A stretch of DNA of 64,000 bases from positions 1 through 64,000 of the forward strand of contig JBFLXA010000007.1 of assembly GCA_040757575.1 (NCBI GenBank), given 5' to 3'. Numbering within the stretch: position 1 is the stretch's first letter; each line of letters opens with the position of its first letter. The position numbers and the translations under genes are program-made. A model generated the notes under the pieces. The model was not told the DNA's origin. It saw only the letters and a program-made list of their open reading frames with translations, and ran no database searches. The stretch comes from PFJX01 sp040757575 (GTDB taxonomy: Bacteria > Pseudomonadota > Gammaproteobacteria > Burkholderiales > Thiobacillaceae). Shown here piece by piece: positions 48,312 through 56,892 of the stretch.

Positions 48312-49466
48312 TCAGGGCTGGCGATAGAGCCAGACGCCGAAGCCGATGCCGAACCAGAACAGGGCCAACAGGGCAGGCATGCCGGCGCAAGCGTAGCCCA
48401 GCAGGGGCAGCAGGGCCGCCGACAGGAACAGCAGGGCCCGTACCCCGGCCCAGCGGTTCAGGGCCTGGCGCCCGGCGCCGTGCAGATCGGCCCGGGCCGG
48501 GTTGAGCCACACCGGCGCCAGCACCCCCGCCGCCCCCGTCACCAGGGGCATGAGGAAGGCCGGCAGAAAAATGGTGAGGGGGCCCATGGTTTCCTCAGCC
48601 CCCTGCCCTGCCCCAGCCGCCCCAGCCAAATCCCCCGCCAGGGCGGCCATAAAACCCAGCACCGCCACGAACAGCACCGGCTCGGCGCCATGAAGGGCCA
48701 GGATGCGCGCCCGGTGCAAGCGCCACCAGGCCCAGAGCATGCGCCCCAGCACCCAGGCCCAGCAGGCCCCGCCCAGCCAGGCCAGGGGCAGCCAGGCTGC
48801 CTGGCCCCAGGCCACGCCCAGGGCACCGGCCAGGGCCCATTTCAGGTCCAGGCGCAGGCGCTGGGTCGCCCCCGGGTCCGGCTGGCCCGCCGCTGTGGGC
48901 ATGAGCACCTGCAATGTGCCCACCGCCGTCAGCCCCACAAAACCATACAGGTTCAGATGCAGGTGAAAGGCCCGCAACACCCCATGCCAGTCCGGAAAGA
49001 AGGGCAGCATCATCACCGCAATCAGGGCCAGGGCCAGGCAGCCCATGGCCGCCACATACCAGTTCAGGCCCGGATGGGGCCGCCCCAGGGCCCGCCGGCC
49101 CCGCTCCAGCATCCAGGCCAGCATCAGCAACACCGCAAGAAAGGCCAGGATGGCGGCCCCGCTGATCCAGGCGTAATCCAGCAGGCCGCCAAAGGCGGCC
49201 ACGGCCAGGCCCCCCGCAAGGAACATGACCAGGGGCAGGCGCCTCATCCAGGGCCCCGCCCCCCGGGTACGGGCCAGCACCGGCACGAAATGCTGCATGG
49301 CGGCGGTGATGAGGGTCATGACCCCCAAGGCCAGGGCAATGTGGGCCCAGAAGGCCGGCGCGGCGGCATAGACCCGGGGCAGGGCCTGGCCGGCCAGCAG
49401 GGCGATGAGGGTGGCGGCGATGAGGGCGAGCAGCATGGCGGGATGATCCCACGCCAAGGCATCCAT
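48312..49466 (-). CDS. Polytopic membrane protein related to NnrS / heme-copper oxidase subunit I-like proteins
   Basis: A 384-residue protein with about ten to twelve hydrophobic segments. The histidine motifs MQHFVPVLARTRG and HLHLNLYGFVGLTAVGTLQV, and MP in LMPTA, resemble COX1-like/NnrS-like membrane proteins that may bind heme or metal. It follows the Met-rich protein in the same direction by 107 bases. Start ATG 49466 was preferred over GTG 49490; both lack a strong ribosome site. Confidence 0.6.
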   Translation of the reverse strand: MDALAWDHPAMLLALIAATLIALLAGQALPRVYAAAPAFWAHIALALGVMTLITAAMQHFVPVLARTRGAGPWMRRLPLVMFLAGGLAVAAFGGLLDYAWISGAAILAFLAVLLMLAWMLERGRRALGRPHPGLNWYVAAMGCLALALIAVMMLPFFPDWHGVLRAFHLHLNLYGFVGLTAVGTLQVLMPTAAGQPDPGATQRLRLDLKWALAGALGVAWGQAAWLPLAWLGGACWAWVLGRMLWAWWRLHRARILALHGAEPVLFVAVLGFMAALAGDLAGAAGAGQGAEETMGPLTIFLPAFLMPLVTGAAGVLAPVWLNPARADLHGAGRQALNRWAGVRALLFLSAALLPLLGYACAGMPALLALFWFGIGFGVWLYRQP

Positions 49467-49561
49467 GCCCTTGACTCTGGTCAGGCGCACGGAGCGTGCA
49501 GCAGGGCAAAAAATTACCGGCCCTCAGGCCGGCATTCTTGCGCTACGGAACCCGCCAGGAT

Positions 49562-49861
49562 TCAGACGCAGCCCGTAGGCTGGGGCAGGCCGCCGTACTT
49601 GGTGATCATCTTCATGGGGCCCCGGGGGAACAGGTCGTAGAGCTTCTGGGCCTTGCGGTCCATGCCGTGCATCTTGGCGAAGTCGCGGATGGGGGGCACG
49701 GCCTGGGTTTCACTGAACACTTCCCGGGCGGAGAGGATGTATTGCACATGCTCGTCCGTGAGTTCGAAGTTGTCGTCCAGGCGGGCCAGTTCGTACATGA
49801 CCTCCTCCGTCCAGATGGAGGGGTCAACCAGATAACCGTTGCCGGTGAGTTCGAGTTCCAT
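49562..49861 (-). CDS. TusE/DsrC-family protein, third copy
   Basis: A 99-residue DsrC/TusE-type protein: MELELTGNGYLVDPSIWTEE, helical core (DEHVQYILSAREVFSETQAV, LYDLFPRGP), and tail GLPQPTGCV with the penultimate Cys98. The inner cysteine of true DsrC is absent (MITKYGG). The core is more divergent than in the copy at 4.6-4.9 kb (it lacks the MRDYFNEYG-type segment), so it may serve another sulfur acceptor. It follows the zinc island by 124 bases. Confidence 0.87.
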   Translation of the reverse strand: MELELTGNGYLVDPSIWTEEVMYELARLDDNFELTDEHVQYILSAREVFSETQAVPPIRDFAKMHGMDRKAQKLYDLFPRGPMKMITKYGGLPQPTGCV

Positions 49862-49984
49862 GGGAAATCCTGTGGTGTTGAAATTGGGCAGGATTATACC
49901 GCGACTGCCCCGCGAATCCGCTCAAAGCCCCATAAACAGTAGGGTTTGCGGCCTGCGCCCCAGGCGGCATGGAGCCGGGAAGGA

Positions 49985-50575
49985 TTACTTGCCCGGCGCC
50001 TTGTAGGGCTCGACTTTCTTCGCCACCAGACGGTAGCCGGAATCCCCCATGTCGGTCTTGGAAGAGGCCAGTTCGATCACCCCGTTCACCCACACGGCGT
50101 CCATGCCGTCCTTGGGTTTGTAGGGGGTGTCCGCCTGGACGAAGATGATCTGGTTGGCGGGCGGCGGCGGCACGTGGATGCAGGCGCCGAAGTAAGGCAC
50201 CAGCAGGAATTCCTTCACTTCCTTCTTGCCCCATTCCAGGGGCACCATGAAGCCGGCGATGCGGATGGCTTTGCCGTCGATATCCGGGTTGGCCGGGGCC
50301 TCGTTCCACATGCGTTTCAGCCGGTCCATGGCCTCCATGGCCCTGGGGTCCGAATCCTTGAGCTTGTCCAGGTTCAGTTCGGTGATGACTTTCATGGGGT
50401 CCCAGGACTTGGGCAGCAGGTCATCCCAACTGGTTTCCTTGTAGGTGGGGCTTGTGGCCTTGGCGGCCGGGGCCAGGCGATCCCCCACCTTGTAGTCGGC
50501 TGCCTGGGCAGGCACGATGGAGAGGCCCAGGGCAAGGACCAGGAACACGGGCAGGCGAGGCAAGGCGGACTCCAT
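49985..50575 (-). CDS. DUF3299 exported protein (ZrgE-like), zinc uptake accessory
   Basis: A 196-residue exported protein with signal peptide (residues 1-25) and the DUF3299 signature: RIAGFMVPLEWGKKEVKEFL followed by PYFGACIHVPPPPANQIIFV (about 108-145), with a likely metal-binding CIHVPPPPANQ segment. In Vibrio a DUF3299 protein, ZrgE, belongs to the ZrgABCDE zinc uptake set; all other Zrg-like parts lie upstream in this operon. It is the last gene of the island, 51 bases after the Znu-type permease. Confidence 0.82.
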   Translation of the reverse strand: MESALPRLPVFLVLALGLSIVPAQAADYKVGDRLAPAAKATSPTYKETSWDDLLPKSWDPMKVITELNLDKLKDSDPRAMEAMDRLKRMWNEAPANPDIDGKAIRIAGFMVPLEWGKKEVKEFLLVPYFGACIHVPPPPANQIIFVQADTPYKPKDGMDAVWVNGVIELASSKTDMGDSGYRLVAKKVEPYKAPGK

Positions 50576-50626
50576 CGAGGTAGGGACTGGCGCAGTTTGG
50601 CAGATTCCGGCGTTTAAAGTTCTGCC

Positions 50627-51412
50627 TCATCCGCGCCGGGCAGGCACCCGGGCCGCCAGGATGGCCGCCCCCCCCAGCACGGCCACCAGCACCGGGCCGA
50701 AGGGCTGGTCCAGGGCCAGGGCCAGAACGAAGGCGGCCACGTAGCAGGCCAGCCCCAGTCCCAGGCTCACCAGGGTGCCCCGGCGCCAGTTTCCGGCCCG
50801 GCGAAAGGCCACCCAGGCGGGCAGGAACACCAGGGCGAAGGTGCCCATGAGCCCCAGGGTGGCGGTGCCCACGGCGACGGCCAGGGCCACCAGCAGGTCG
50901 AAGCCCAGGTGCCAGTGCCAGGCCGGTAGCCGGTTGGCGGTTTCAAACTGGGGAAACAGGCTGGCCCGCAGCAGGCGGGGGGTGAGCCAGGGCAAGACCA
51001 CCCCGGCCAGAACCAGGAGCCCCCAGGCCACGGCCAGTTCCCCCCGGCCGGCAAAATACAGTTGCCCGTCCACCAAGGCATGGGCCAGGGCATCCCCCAG
51101 GGGGGTGTTGGCGGCGATCAGCAGGGTGGCGGTCCAGCCCAGCAGGATCATGGCGGCGTACAGGCTGTTGCCCTGGCCAGCCCGTGGGGCGAGCCGGAAC
51201 TTGAGTCCCGCCCCGGCCAGGGCCGCCAGGGGCGCCCCCAGCACCGTGGGCAGGCCGGCGGCCAGGCCCGCCAGGCCGCCGGCCCCGGCCAGATGGGCCA
51301 GGCCCAGGGTGGCCAGCCACTCGTCCCGCAGCCGCAGCAGGGGGCCCAGCCAGGCCAGCACCAGCACCAGGGGCAGGCCTGCCAGGAAGGGAATCAGGAA
51401 CAGGTCATCCAT
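50627..51412 (-). CDS. Znu-type ABC transporter permease (ABC-3 family)
   Basis: A 261-residue inner-membrane permease with about eight hydrophobic segments, of the zinc/manganese ABC-3 family (FLAGLPLVLVLAWLGPLLRL; ALVDGQLYFAGRGEL; GTFALVFLPAWVAFRRAGNWR, where the permease cytoplasmic contact helix is expected). It follows the ATPase gene with a three-base gap and the binding-protein gene, and so completes a Znu-like importer. Confidence 0.85.
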   Translation of the reverse strand: MDDLFLIPFLAGLPLVLVLAWLGPLLRLRDEWLATLGLAHLAGAGGLAGLAAGLPTVLGAPLAALAGAGLKFRLAPRAGQGNSLYAAMILLGWTATLLIAANTPLGDALAHALVDGQLYFAGRGELAVAWGLLVLAGVVLPWLTPRLLRASLFPQFETANRLPAWHWHLGFDLLVALAVAVGTATLGLMGTFALVFLPAWVAFRRAGNWRRGTLVSLGLGLACYVAAFVLALALDQPFGPVLVAVLGGAAILAARVPARRG

Positions 51413-51415
51413 GGC

Positions 51416-52015
51416 TTACACCGCAGCGGCCACATTCCGGGGCCGGATGGCCACCACCCGGGTGCAGACCCGTTCCAGGAAAGCTGGGTCGTGGCTCACC
51501 AGGAGGGTGCCCCGGCGCTGGCGTTCCGCGAGGATTTCCTCTGCCGCCAGATCCACGTGGGCCGGGTCCAGGTTGTTGGTGGGTTCGTCCAGGAGGACCA
51601 GGTCCGCGTCCCCGGCCAGGCAGGTCCACAGACACAGCAACTGGTATTCGCCCCCGGAAAGGGCGTCGATGCGGCGGTCCAGACGATCCGCCAGCCGGGG
51701 GGGCGGCGTCAGTGCCTGGGCCGCCATGCAGCGCAGCAGGTCATGGCCCGAAAGGGGGGCCTCGGCGGGGCGCACCGGCCGCTGGGGCAGGTGGCGCAGG
51801 CCCAGGGCCTGTCCACGCTCCGGGCCACGGATTACCTGGCCGGCAAGGACACGGGCGCTGCCAACGATGCTGTTCAGCAGGGTGCTTTTGCCGGCACCGT
51901 TGTCGCCGTACAGGCCCAGCACCTCCCCCCGGTCCAGGCTGAGGCTGCACGGCGCGGTGAGGGGCCGGTCGTAACCGGCCACCACCTCCACCAGTTCCAG
52001 CAGACGCTCCGTCAT
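51416..52015 (-). CDS. Znu-type ABC transporter ATP-binding protein
   Basis: A 199-residue ATPase. Walker A GDNGAGKST, signature LSGGEYQLLCLWTCLAGDAD, Walker B LVLLDEPTNNLD and the H-loop LVSHD are intact. Length is short for ZnuC (about 230-250), mainly at the C-terminus. Its ATG overlaps the binding-protein stop (ATGA). It energises the adjacent permease. Confidence 0.88.
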   Translation of the reverse strand: MTERLLELVEVVAGYDRPLTAPCSLSLDRGEVLGLYGDNGAGKSTLLNSIVGSARVLAGQVIRGPERGQALGLRHLPQRPVRPAEAPLSGHDLLRCMAAQALTPPPRLADRLDRRIDALSGGEYQLLCLWTCLAGDADLVLLDEPTNNLDPAHVDLAAEEILAERQRRGTLLVSHDPAFLERVCTRVVAIRPRNVAAAV

Positions 52016-52890
52016 GTCCGGGCCTGGGCCAGGGCGGAGACCCAGGCGTCGATGAGGCGGACATAGGCCTGAAGATCGCCCCCGTCCGGTTCAAGGGGGA
52101 CCACCCGGGCCGGCCAGCCCAGGGCCTGAGCCAGGCGGGCTGGGCCCTGGGCGGGCTGGTAGGCGTGGTAGAGGATCACACCTCCCTGGCCCTTGAGCTT
52201 GCCGGTGAGGGCATTGAGATGGCTGGCGCTGGGAGGCACGCCGGGAACGGGTTCCACATAGCCCAGCACCGGCAGGCCCAGCAGGGCCATCAGGTAGTCG
52301 CCGTCCTTGTGATACAGCACGGCACCGGGCGCCCCCTTCGCCTGGGCCTTCCAGCCAGGCAGGCGTTCCGTCAGGGCCTCTGCGAACCGCGCGGCCCGCG
52401 CCCGGAACCCAGCCGCCTGGTCAGGTTGCAGCCGGGCCATCCGCTCTCCCAGGGCCTGGGCAATGACCGCCATGCGGGCCGGGTCCATATTTACATGGGG
52501 ATTACCGGCGGGGTGCACGTCCCCCAGCGCCCTGTCCGCTGCCTGTCCGGATTCCATCAAGGGCACCTGGGCGGCGGCCTCGAAATAGCCCAGGCGGCCC
52601 GGTAGGAGCCTGGGATTGGCGGCACCGCGAATGGCCGCCGGCAGCCAGCCCATTTCCAGTTCCGCGCCTACGGCCACCACCAGGTCCGCGTCCCGCAGGG
52701 CCCGCATCATGGAAGGTTTGGCCTGAAGCATGTGGGGGTCCCGGTCCGGCGGGGCCAGGACCCTGACCCGCACCCCCTCCCCGCCCACCTCCCGGGCCAG
52801 CACCCCCATGCTGGCCGTAGTGGCCACCACGTCCAGAGCCCAGGCCATCTGGGCCAACAGGCTCAGCATCGCCATCAATACGATTCTCAT
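52012..52890 (-). CDS. Znu-type zinc-binding periplasmic protein
   Basis: A 292-residue metal-binding lipid-free protein of the TroA/ZnuA cluster: signal peptide (MRIVLMAMLSLLAQMAWA), first metal His in DPHML, central HPAGNPHVNMDP with His ligands, and the C-terminal acidic metal region (EPDGGDLQAYVRLID). The long His-rich loop of E. coli ZnuA is missing. Start 52890 was set at the signal peptide. It delivers zinc to the next two gene products. Confidence 0.87.
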   Translation of the reverse strand: MRIVLMAMLSLLAQMAWALDVVATTASMGVLAREVGGEGVRVRVLAPPDRDPHMLQAKPSMMRALRDADLVVAVGAELEMGWLPAAIRGAANPRLLPGRLGYFEAAAQVPLMESGQAADRALGDVHPAGNPHVNMDPARMAVIAQALGERMARLQPDQAAGFRARAARFAEALTERLPGWKAQAKGAPGAVLYHKDGDYLMALLGLPVLGYVEPVPGVPPSASHLNALTGKLKGQGGVILYHAYQPAQGPARLAQALGWPARVVPLEPDGGDLQAYVRLIDAWVSALAQART

Positions 52891-52901
52891 GGTCAGGCTC
52901 C

Positions 52902-54401
52902 TCAGAAGGCGTGGGCGCCGTGGGCACCCAGGCTGTGCTGGTATTGCAGGAAGAACTGGTTCACCTTCTCCGGCGCTCCTTCCACCCACAGGTCGGCGGT
53001 GGAGGCTTGCAGGCGCAGGCGGCTGAACTCGCTGAAGTGGTGGGTCAGGGACAGGGTCCAGCGATCAGAGTCGTTGTAGTCCGACAAGGTGCCGGCGGCG
53101 CCTTCCACCTTGTTGGTCAGGCCGGTGACGTCATAACGCAGGCCCAGTTGCCAGTTGGGGGCAATGCCGTACACCCCCGCCAGGTACAGGCCATCCTGGG
53201 TGAGTTTGCGGGACGTGCCCACGGCCACGGCGGGGTTTTCATGGAAGGCAACGGTCAAGTCCTTTCTTTCCCAGATGTATTCGGCGGAGAGCTTGATGTC
53301 CCCCTGGCCATAGGCACCCGGGGCATCGTATTTGTAGACCCAGTCGGTGCCCCACAGCCAGGAATCCCCTTCCAGGGCATGGACGCAGCTGGCAGGAACG
53401 GCCGGGTTGCAGGCCCCCAGGCCGTCCTCGTCCGTGTGGTCGTGGATTTCCTGGTGTTGCCTGGCCCGGGCACCCCAGACACCGATTTGCAGGGCATGGT
53501 TATCCCCCAGGTCCGGGGCGAACTTGGCAAAGGCGGTGAAAAGCCGGGGACCGGCCTTTTCTCTAGACAGGGTGCCACCGTTTCCGGCGCCCACCGCGCC
53601 ACCGTCTGCACGATCCGCAGACACTTCCTCTCCGGCGGTGCCGAACACCTGTTCGTTGCTTTGCAGGGCTTCCACCCCCAAGAGGGTGTAGACGCTGCCG
53701 GTGCGGGGTGTCCAGGTCAGTTGCAGGCCGGTATCCATGATGCCGTGCTCCCCCAGCAGGGTGCGGTAGGCCAGGTTCTGGTCCACGAAGTCCCAGGTGT
53801 GGGGATGCTGGTTGTTCAGGTAGCCCACGCCGGAGAGGAACTTGCCGCCCCGGATCTTCCAGCCCGCCGGCAGGGAACGGGTGTCGAAGTAGGCTTCTTC
53901 CACCTCCACGCCGCCACCGGAATCCACGGTGAGCAAGAGGTTGGCGTCGAACCAGGGGTCCACGGTGGCGGAGAAGGCCACTTCGGTGGCCCGCAGGTTG
54001 AAGCCCCGCTCCGTCTCGCCGTGGCTGTGGCCTTCGTGGTCGTGGGCGTGGTTGATGCCGTCGATTTCCTCCATGAACCCCATCCCCGCCCCCCTGCGGT
54101 TGTCCGTGTAGTAAACGCCGTCCAGGATGACGGACATCTGGGGATTGAAGCCGGAGCCGCTGCTCACCGCCCCCAGGCGGTCCCTGCCGGACTCCCGGGA
54201 CGCGCTTGACTGGGGTTGGGTTTCAGCCTGGGCCAGGCGGGATTCCATGGCCTTCAGGCGGGCTTCGTATTCGGCCTGGATGGCCGCAAGTTTCTGGTCG
54301 AATTCGGCCCGCAGGGCGGCCAGGTCGGCATCGGCGGCGGCCAGGGCGGGCAGGGGAAAGGCACAGGCGATGGCGCCTGCAAGCATGTGGCGTTTGAACA
54401 T
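52902..54401 (-). CDS. Zinc-island outer-membrane beta-barrel protein
   Basis: A 499-residue outer-membrane protein. Signal peptide (residues 1-21), a short coiled-coil (ADLAALRAEFDQKLAAIQAE type, about 24-60), then a beta-barrel with alternating aromatic strands ending in F (GAHGAHAF). A His-rich loop HAHDHEGHSHGE (about 119-130) and further HDH motifs suggest zinc binding at the surface. It resembles zinc-regulated porin-like proteins rather than a TonB receptor (no plug). It lies between the Zrg-like genes and the Znu-like binding protein. Confidence 0.85.
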   Translation of the reverse strand: MFKRHMLAGAIACAFPLPALAAADADLAALRAEFDQKLAAIQAEYEARLKAMESRLAQAETQPQSSASRESGRDRLGAVSSGSGFNPQMSVILDGVYYTDNRRGAGMGFMEEIDGINHAHDHEGHSHGETERGFNLRATEVAFSATVDPWFDANLLLTVDSGGGVEVEEAYFDTRSLPAGWKIRGGKFLSGVGYLNNQHPHTWDFVDQNLAYRTLLGEHGIMDTGLQLTWTPRTGSVYTLLGVEALQSNEQVFGTAGEEVSADRADGGAVGAGNGGTLSREKAGPRLFTAFAKFAPDLGDNHALQIGVWGARARQHQEIHDHTDEDGLGACNPAVPASCVHALEGDSWLWGTDWVYKYDAPGAYGQGDIKLSAEYIWERKDLTVAFHENPAVAVGTSRKLTQDGLYLAGVYGIAPNWQLGLRYDVTGLTNKVEGAAGTLSDYNDSDRWTLSLTHHFSEFSRLRLQASTADLWVEGAPEKVNQFFLQYQHSLGAHGAHAF

Positions 54402-54458
54402 GGTGAATCCTCAAGACGATGGGACGCGGCCTGAGGGCCGCAGGGCTTTGCGAGGGAA

Positions 54459-54770
54459 TTACCAGGTCAAACGGGGTGGATCCCGACTGCGGGTGGTGAT
54501 GGGAAAGGTCGCGCGCAAGGGCCCGGGCCCGGCTGCACCGGCGAAGGGCGCGGGTTCGAACCCGCTCCAGGCGATCTGCTGGCCGGCCAGTCCAGACCCC
54601 ATGGGTGCAAAGGCCAGACAAAGTTCGCAGACCACTTCCGGGTCCAGCCCGGCATCATCATGACCGGCAGGGCCGCCGCCGTGGCCAATGCCATGGGCCA
54701 GGGCGCCGGCCTGGGCCAGCAGGAAGAACAGGACGAGCAGCAGGCGACGGATCAACATGTGAGCCAACAT
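54459..54770 (-). CDS. Small exported His/Cys protein of the zinc island
   Basis: A 103-residue protein with signal peptide (LIRRLLLVLFFLLAQAGALA) and a short His-rich mature start (HGIGHGGGPAGHDDAG) followed by CELCLAF, a CxxC pair. The rest has no clear fold. This arrangement resembles small proteins found in zinc or copper islands (DUF2946-like). Two in-frame ATG starts, 54770 and 54758, are possible; the upstream one sits one base after the permease stop. A Zrg-D-like role is only a guess. Confidence 0.6.
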   Translation of the reverse strand: MLAHMLIRRLLLVLFFLLAQAGALAHGIGHGGGPAGHDDAGLDPEVVCELCLAFAPMGSGLAGQQIAWSGFEPAPFAGAAGPGPLRATFPITTRSRDPPRLTW

Positions 54771-54771
54771 T

Positions 54772-56034
54772 TCATACCCGGGGCGTCAGGCCGTCCGCCA
54801 GGGACAGCCGATAGGCCCGCCAGCCGGGCAGCAGGCTGGCAGCGGTACCCAGGGCCACCACGGCCCCCAGGAGCTTCAATTCCGCCAGGCCCGGCAGGGC
54901 GACGGACAATGCCAGACCGTAGTGGGTCTGGACCCAGGGCCCCAGGACGGCCGCCAGGGCAACCCACAGGGCCGTGCCCGCCAGGGCCGCCACCAGGGTG
55001 ACGGCCGCCCCTTCGAAGGCCAGCAGGGCCAGGATGTCTCCGGGCCGGGCGCCGACGGAACGGAGTATGGCCAGTTCCCGCCGGCGCTCTCCCAGGCCCG
55101 CCAGGATGACCGCCACCAGGCCGGCAAAGCTCACCGCCACCACTAGGGCGGACACCGCCAGCAGGACCCGCTCCGCCACGGCCAGCATGTCCCAGAGCTG
55201 GGAGAGTGCCACGCCGGGCAGCACCCCCATGAGGGCTTCGTCCCGGTAGCTGGACACGAAACGCTGCATGGCGAACACCCCGGTCCGGCTTTTCAGGCCC
55301 ACCAGCACGGCGGTGACGGACTTGGGGGTCAGGTCGAATTTCTGCACCAGTTCCGCCGGAATGGCCAGTCCCGGCAGGGGGGCGCCCCCCTGCCAGTCCA
55401 GGTGGATGGCCTCCAGGGATTCCAGGCTGATGTGCAGGGTGCGGTCCACCGGCGTGCCCGTGGGGGCCAGGATGCCCACCACGGTGAAAGGCTTGTCGCC
55501 GTGTTCCGTCAGCCCCTCGGTACCCAGGCCATGGGCCAGGGTGAGGCGGTCTCCGGGCTTGTAGCCCAGTTGCCGGGCCACCTCCGCCCCCAGCACCGCC
55601 TGGAAAAGGCCGGCGAAGGGCCGCCCCTGGGCCAGCACCAGGGGCTGCTTGTCGCCATAACGGAAATGTTCGAAATAGGCCCCGGTGGTGCCCAGTACCG
55701 GAAAGCCCCGGTGGGAATCCCCCAGGGACACGGGAATGGTCCAGGCCACGGCCGGATGGGCAGCCAGGGCCTCCACGCTGTCCCAGCCCAGGTTGTGGGT
55801 CGCCTCGCCGATGCGGAACACGCTGTAGAGCAGAAGCTGGAGGGGGCTGGAGCGGGCGCCGACGATGAGGTCGGTGCCGGACACCGCCTGGGCGAAGCCC
55901 TCCCGGGCGTCCTGGCGCAAACGCTCTATGCCCAGCAAAAGGGTCACGGACAGGGCGATGGCGATGACTGTCAGGGCCAGGGTGTAACGCCGGTTCCAGG
56001 CGCTTTTCACGGCCAGGGGCAGGAGGTGGATCAA
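54772..56034 (-). CDS. FtsX-like ABC permease of the zinc island (ZrgB-like)
   Basis: A 420-residue permease of the FtsX/MacB type: one N-terminal TM (LALTVIAIALSVTLLLGI), a large periplasmic domain (about 45-265), then three TMs near the C-terminus (VLLAVSALVVAVSFAGLVAV; VTLVAALAGTALWVALAAV; and AVVALGTAASLLPGWRAYRL). It starts at TTG, overlapping the stop of the ATPase gene; the G-rich end of a GC repeat immediately upstream supplies the only Shine-Dalgarno-like sequence. With the ATPase and DUF2796 protein it forms the Zrg-like zinc transporter. Confidence 0.85.
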   Translation of the reverse strand: MIHLLPLAVKSAWNRRYTLALTVIAIALSVTLLLGIERLRQDAREGFAQAVSGTDLIVGARSSPLQLLLYSVFRIGEATHNLGWDSVEALAAHPAVAWTIPVSLGDSHRGFPVLGTTGAYFEHFRYGDKQPLVLAQGRPFAGLFQAVLGAEVARQLGYKPGDRLTLAHGLGTEGLTEHGDKPFTVVGILAPTGTPVDRTLHISLESLEAIHLDWQGGAPLPGLAIPAELVQKFDLTPKSVTAVLVGLKSRTGVFAMQRFVSSYRDEALMGVLPGVALSQLWDMLAVAERVLLAVSALVVAVSFAGLVAVILAGLGERRRELAILRSVGARPGDILALLAFEGAAVTLVAALAGTALWVALAAVLGPWVQTHYGLALSVALPGLAELKLLGAVVALGTAASLLPGWRAYRLSLADGLTPRV

Positions 56035-56873
56035 ATCGGCCCCCCTCCCCCTCGGGGGGAGGGGCTGGGGGAGAGGGAGGGGGTTGAGTCAACCGCTCCG
56101 GCCCCCTTCCGCACCTTACCCTCTCCCCGGCCTATATGCCCTTCAGGGTGCTCCCCCGCCTGCGGGGGAGGGAGTGAATTGATCTCGTCCATGTGCACCT
56201 GCCGGTCAAAACCAGCAGCCAGGCGCTGATCATGGCTGACGAACAGCAAGGCCGAGCCCGCCGCCGCGCATTCCCGCCGCAGCAGGTCCAGGAAAGCGGC
56301 CTGCCTGGCAGCGTCCAGGGCGGAGGTGGGTTCGTCGGCGATGAGGATCTCCGGCCGGCCGATGAGGGCCCGGGCGGCAGCCACCCGTTGTTGCTGGCCT
56401 ACTGAAAGCCGGGTGGCCTGGCGTCCCCACAAGGTTTCATCCAGGTCCAGATGGGTCAGCAGTGCGGCGGCGGCCTGGCGGAGGTCTTGCCCCCCCTCGC
56501 CGGCCCGCTCCTGCCTTCGGAGAGAAAACCGGGTGGGCAACAGCACGTTGTCCAGCACCGACAAATAGGGAATCAGGTTGAACTGCTGGAAGATGATGCC
56601 CATGTGGTCCACCCGGAACCGGTCCCGGGCGGCGGCGGAGAGGCTGGAAAGAGTCTGGCCCAGCGCCGTGACCCGGCCCTGCTGGGGCACCAGCACCCCG
56701 GCCACCAGGTTCAGTAGCGTGCTCTTGCCGCTGCCGCTCTCCCCCTGGAAGAACACCTGCTCCCCTGCCGCCACCTGGAATTGGTCGATTGCCAGACACA
56801 CCCCCGCCTCCCCAGGCCAGCGATAAGCCAGGGACTCCAGGACCAGGACGGGGTCAGGGGGGGCAAGACTCAT
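56031..56873 (-). CDS. ABC ATPase of the zinc island (ZrgC-like) with repeat-derived tail
   Basis: A 280-residue LolD/MacB-type ATPase. Walker A GESGSGKST, signature LSVGQQQRVAAARAL, Walker B ILIADEPTSALD and the H-loop FVSHD are intact, ending naturally near HMDEIN (about residue 231). The last 50 residues (SLPPPQAGEHPEGHIGRGEG and Ser/Pro/Gly-rich sequence to GGGGPI) are translated from a GC-rich palindromic repeat inserted at the gene's 3' end. The new stop overlaps the permease TTG. The tail is unlikely to fold. Confidence 0.88.
   Translation of the reverse strand: MSLAPPDPVLVLESLAYRWPGEAGVCLAIDQFQVAAGEQVFFQGESGSGKSTLLNLVAGVLVPQQGRVTALGQTLSSLSAAARDRFRVDHMGIIFQQFNLIPYLSVLDNVLLPTRFSLRRQERAGEGGQDLRQAAAALLTHLDLDETLWGRQATRLSVGQQQRVAAARALIGRPEILIADEPTSALDAARQAAFLDLLRRECAAAGSALLFVSHDQRLAAGFDRQVHMDEINSLPPPQAGEHPEGHIGRGEGKVRKGAGAVDSTPSLSPSPSPRGGGGPI
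56036..56175. repeat. GC-rich palindromic repeat pair fused to the zrgC-like 3' end
   Basis: CCCCTCCCCCTCGGGGGGAGGGG and GGGGGAGAGGGAGGGGG form one arm, and ACCCTCTCCCCGGCC with TATATGCCCTTCAGGGTGCTC and CCCGCCTGCGGGGGAGGG the other. It matches the element at 41.9 kb (TTTATGCCCGCACGGGTGCTC and CCCGCTTGCGGGGGAGGG). On the minus strand it encodes the extra tail of the ATPase. Confidence 0.85.
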
Positions 56874-56892
56874 GGCAAGCGGTTAACAGACC

